A stretch of DNA of 64,000 bases from Nitrospirota bacterium (GTDB lineage: Bacteria; Nitrospirota; Thermodesulfovibrionia; Thermodesulfovibrionales; Magnetobacteriaceae): positions 62,001 through 126,000 of the forward strand of contig JADFXG010000005.1 in assembly GCA_015233895.1 (NCBI GenBank), written 5' to 3'. The notes under the pieces are model-generated. The model was not told the DNA's origin. It saw only the letters and a list, made by a program, of their open reading frames with translations, and ran no database searches. Position numbers and translations under genes: made by a program. Of the stretch, positions 62,101-64,000 are shown piece by piece (the first letter of the stretch is position 1; each line of letters starts with the position of its first letter).

Positions 62101-62222
62101 AATTCTAATTCAATTGTCTAACTTTGTTGGCTTCGTTACAAGCTCCTCAACGTACTAAAAGTACGCCTGCGTCGCTTGCTCCTTGCCGCCGCGTTATACT
62201 TCTGAATTAAAATCAGAATTAT
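62101..62222. repeat. MITE-like intergenic repeat, copy B
   Basis: Reverse-strand copy of the 476-616 element: in reverse complement it reads ATAACGCGGCGGCAAGGAGC, GCGACG, a different centre (with GTACTTTTAGTAC), then GAGGAGCTTGTAACGAAGCC and AACAAAGTTAGACAATTGA. Arms are conserved, centre is not. No coding capacity. Confidence 0.7.
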
Positions 62223-62356
62223 TTATTATACGAAACAATTTATAAACAAACTTACTTTTTATAAGCAAATATCGTGCCAATTGGGTTTTTAAGCTGCGGA
62301 TGCTCTATAACTTAATATTTCTCTGCCCTGCTATTATACCGGTCGGCAATACAATA

Positions 62357-63859
<1,503 letters not shown>

Positions 63860-64000
63860 CTATGTCTCCTGACATATTTTATTACGTCCGGTACGTTTTG
63901 CTCTGTACAATGCCTCATCAGCACGGCTAAGCAGGGTTGCCTGCACATCACCTGTTTTGAGTTGGCTGACCCCTATGCTGACCGTTATAAAAAACTCCTC
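63860..64000 (-). CDS. GGDEF-domain protein, 3' end only
   Basis: The last 46 residues of a diguanylate-cyclase domain: ITVSIGVSQL and ADEALYRAKRTGRNKI, the conserved C-terminal GGDEF helices. The 5' part is outside the window, so the catalytic motif cannot be seen. Confidence 0.85.
   Translation of the reverse strand, partial: EEFFITVSIGVSQLKTGDVQATLLSRADEALYRAKRTGRNKICQET

Overview
The window reads as chromosome from a moderately AT-rich, Gram-negative-type bacterium that is facultatively microaerobic or anaerobic. The gene content (clade II-like nitrous oxide reductase locus, stand-alone bd-like oxidase subunit with c-type cytochromes, flavodiiron protein, heavy two-component and c-di-GMP signalling) fits a member of the Nitrospirota. 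That assignment is an inference from content; there is no rRNA or marker gene to prove it.

Layout. (1) 1-3.3 kb, minus strand: a PerR/Fur-type regulator with a Fur-type box upstream of it, then a small rubredoxin-like protein, two small or unknown proteins, a flavodiiron oxygen/NO reductase, rubredoxin and a peroxiredoxin cut by the window edge. This is an O2/peroxide defence set. (2) 3.6-4.3 kb: an MNT nucleotidyltransferase/HEPN pair. (3) 4.7-19.3 kb, plus strand: a large respiratory locus. It holds a dihaem cytochrome c, nosZ, a NosR-like function split over two genes, nosD, nosF, nosY, two paralogous exported proteins, a bd-oxidase subunit I homologue without subunit II, three membrane-linked cytochrome c proteins and nosL. 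(4) 19.5-26 kb: signalling genes (two histidine kinases, a receiver, an HD-GYP regulator) around a TolB-like lipoprotein. (5) 26-29.5 kb, minus strand: a TPR protein, an unknown protein and a PduL-type phosphotransacylase with an extra N-terminal domain. (6) 29.8-32.9 kb: a membrane-anchored NACHT/STAND ATPase. (7) 33-37.7 kb: an actin/Hsp70-fold protein, a receiver-like protein and a MinD-like ATPase, facing a CheY-CheC-diguanylate cyclase operon. (8) 37.9-42.7 kb: an island of three long unrecognised proteins with a coiled-coil gene of 33-bp tandem repeats on the other strand. (9) 42.9-46.7 kb: apbE, a NusG-II protein, a Gx transporter, yacG, dapB and a methyltransferase. (10) 46.8-64 kb: mostly housekeeping genes (ilvD, hemG, glgP, a GT-C protein, pth, rplY, prs, tRNA-Gln, asnB, tgt), with a decayed IS630-type transposase and several dispersed intergenic repeats.

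How it fits together. ApbE, encoded at 42.9 kb, is the kind of enzyme that would attach FMN to the NosR-like protein. NosR-like, bd-like oxidase and cytochromes would then link the quinone pool to N2O and perhaps O2 or NO reduction. The least described parts are the bd-like oxidase/cytochrome module inside the nos locus, the membrane NACHT protein, the actin/receiver/MinD trio and the 37.9-42.7 kb island. Several genes appear to be transcribed from extended -10 promoters placed 0-10 bases upstream of the start codon, which suggests leaderless messages.
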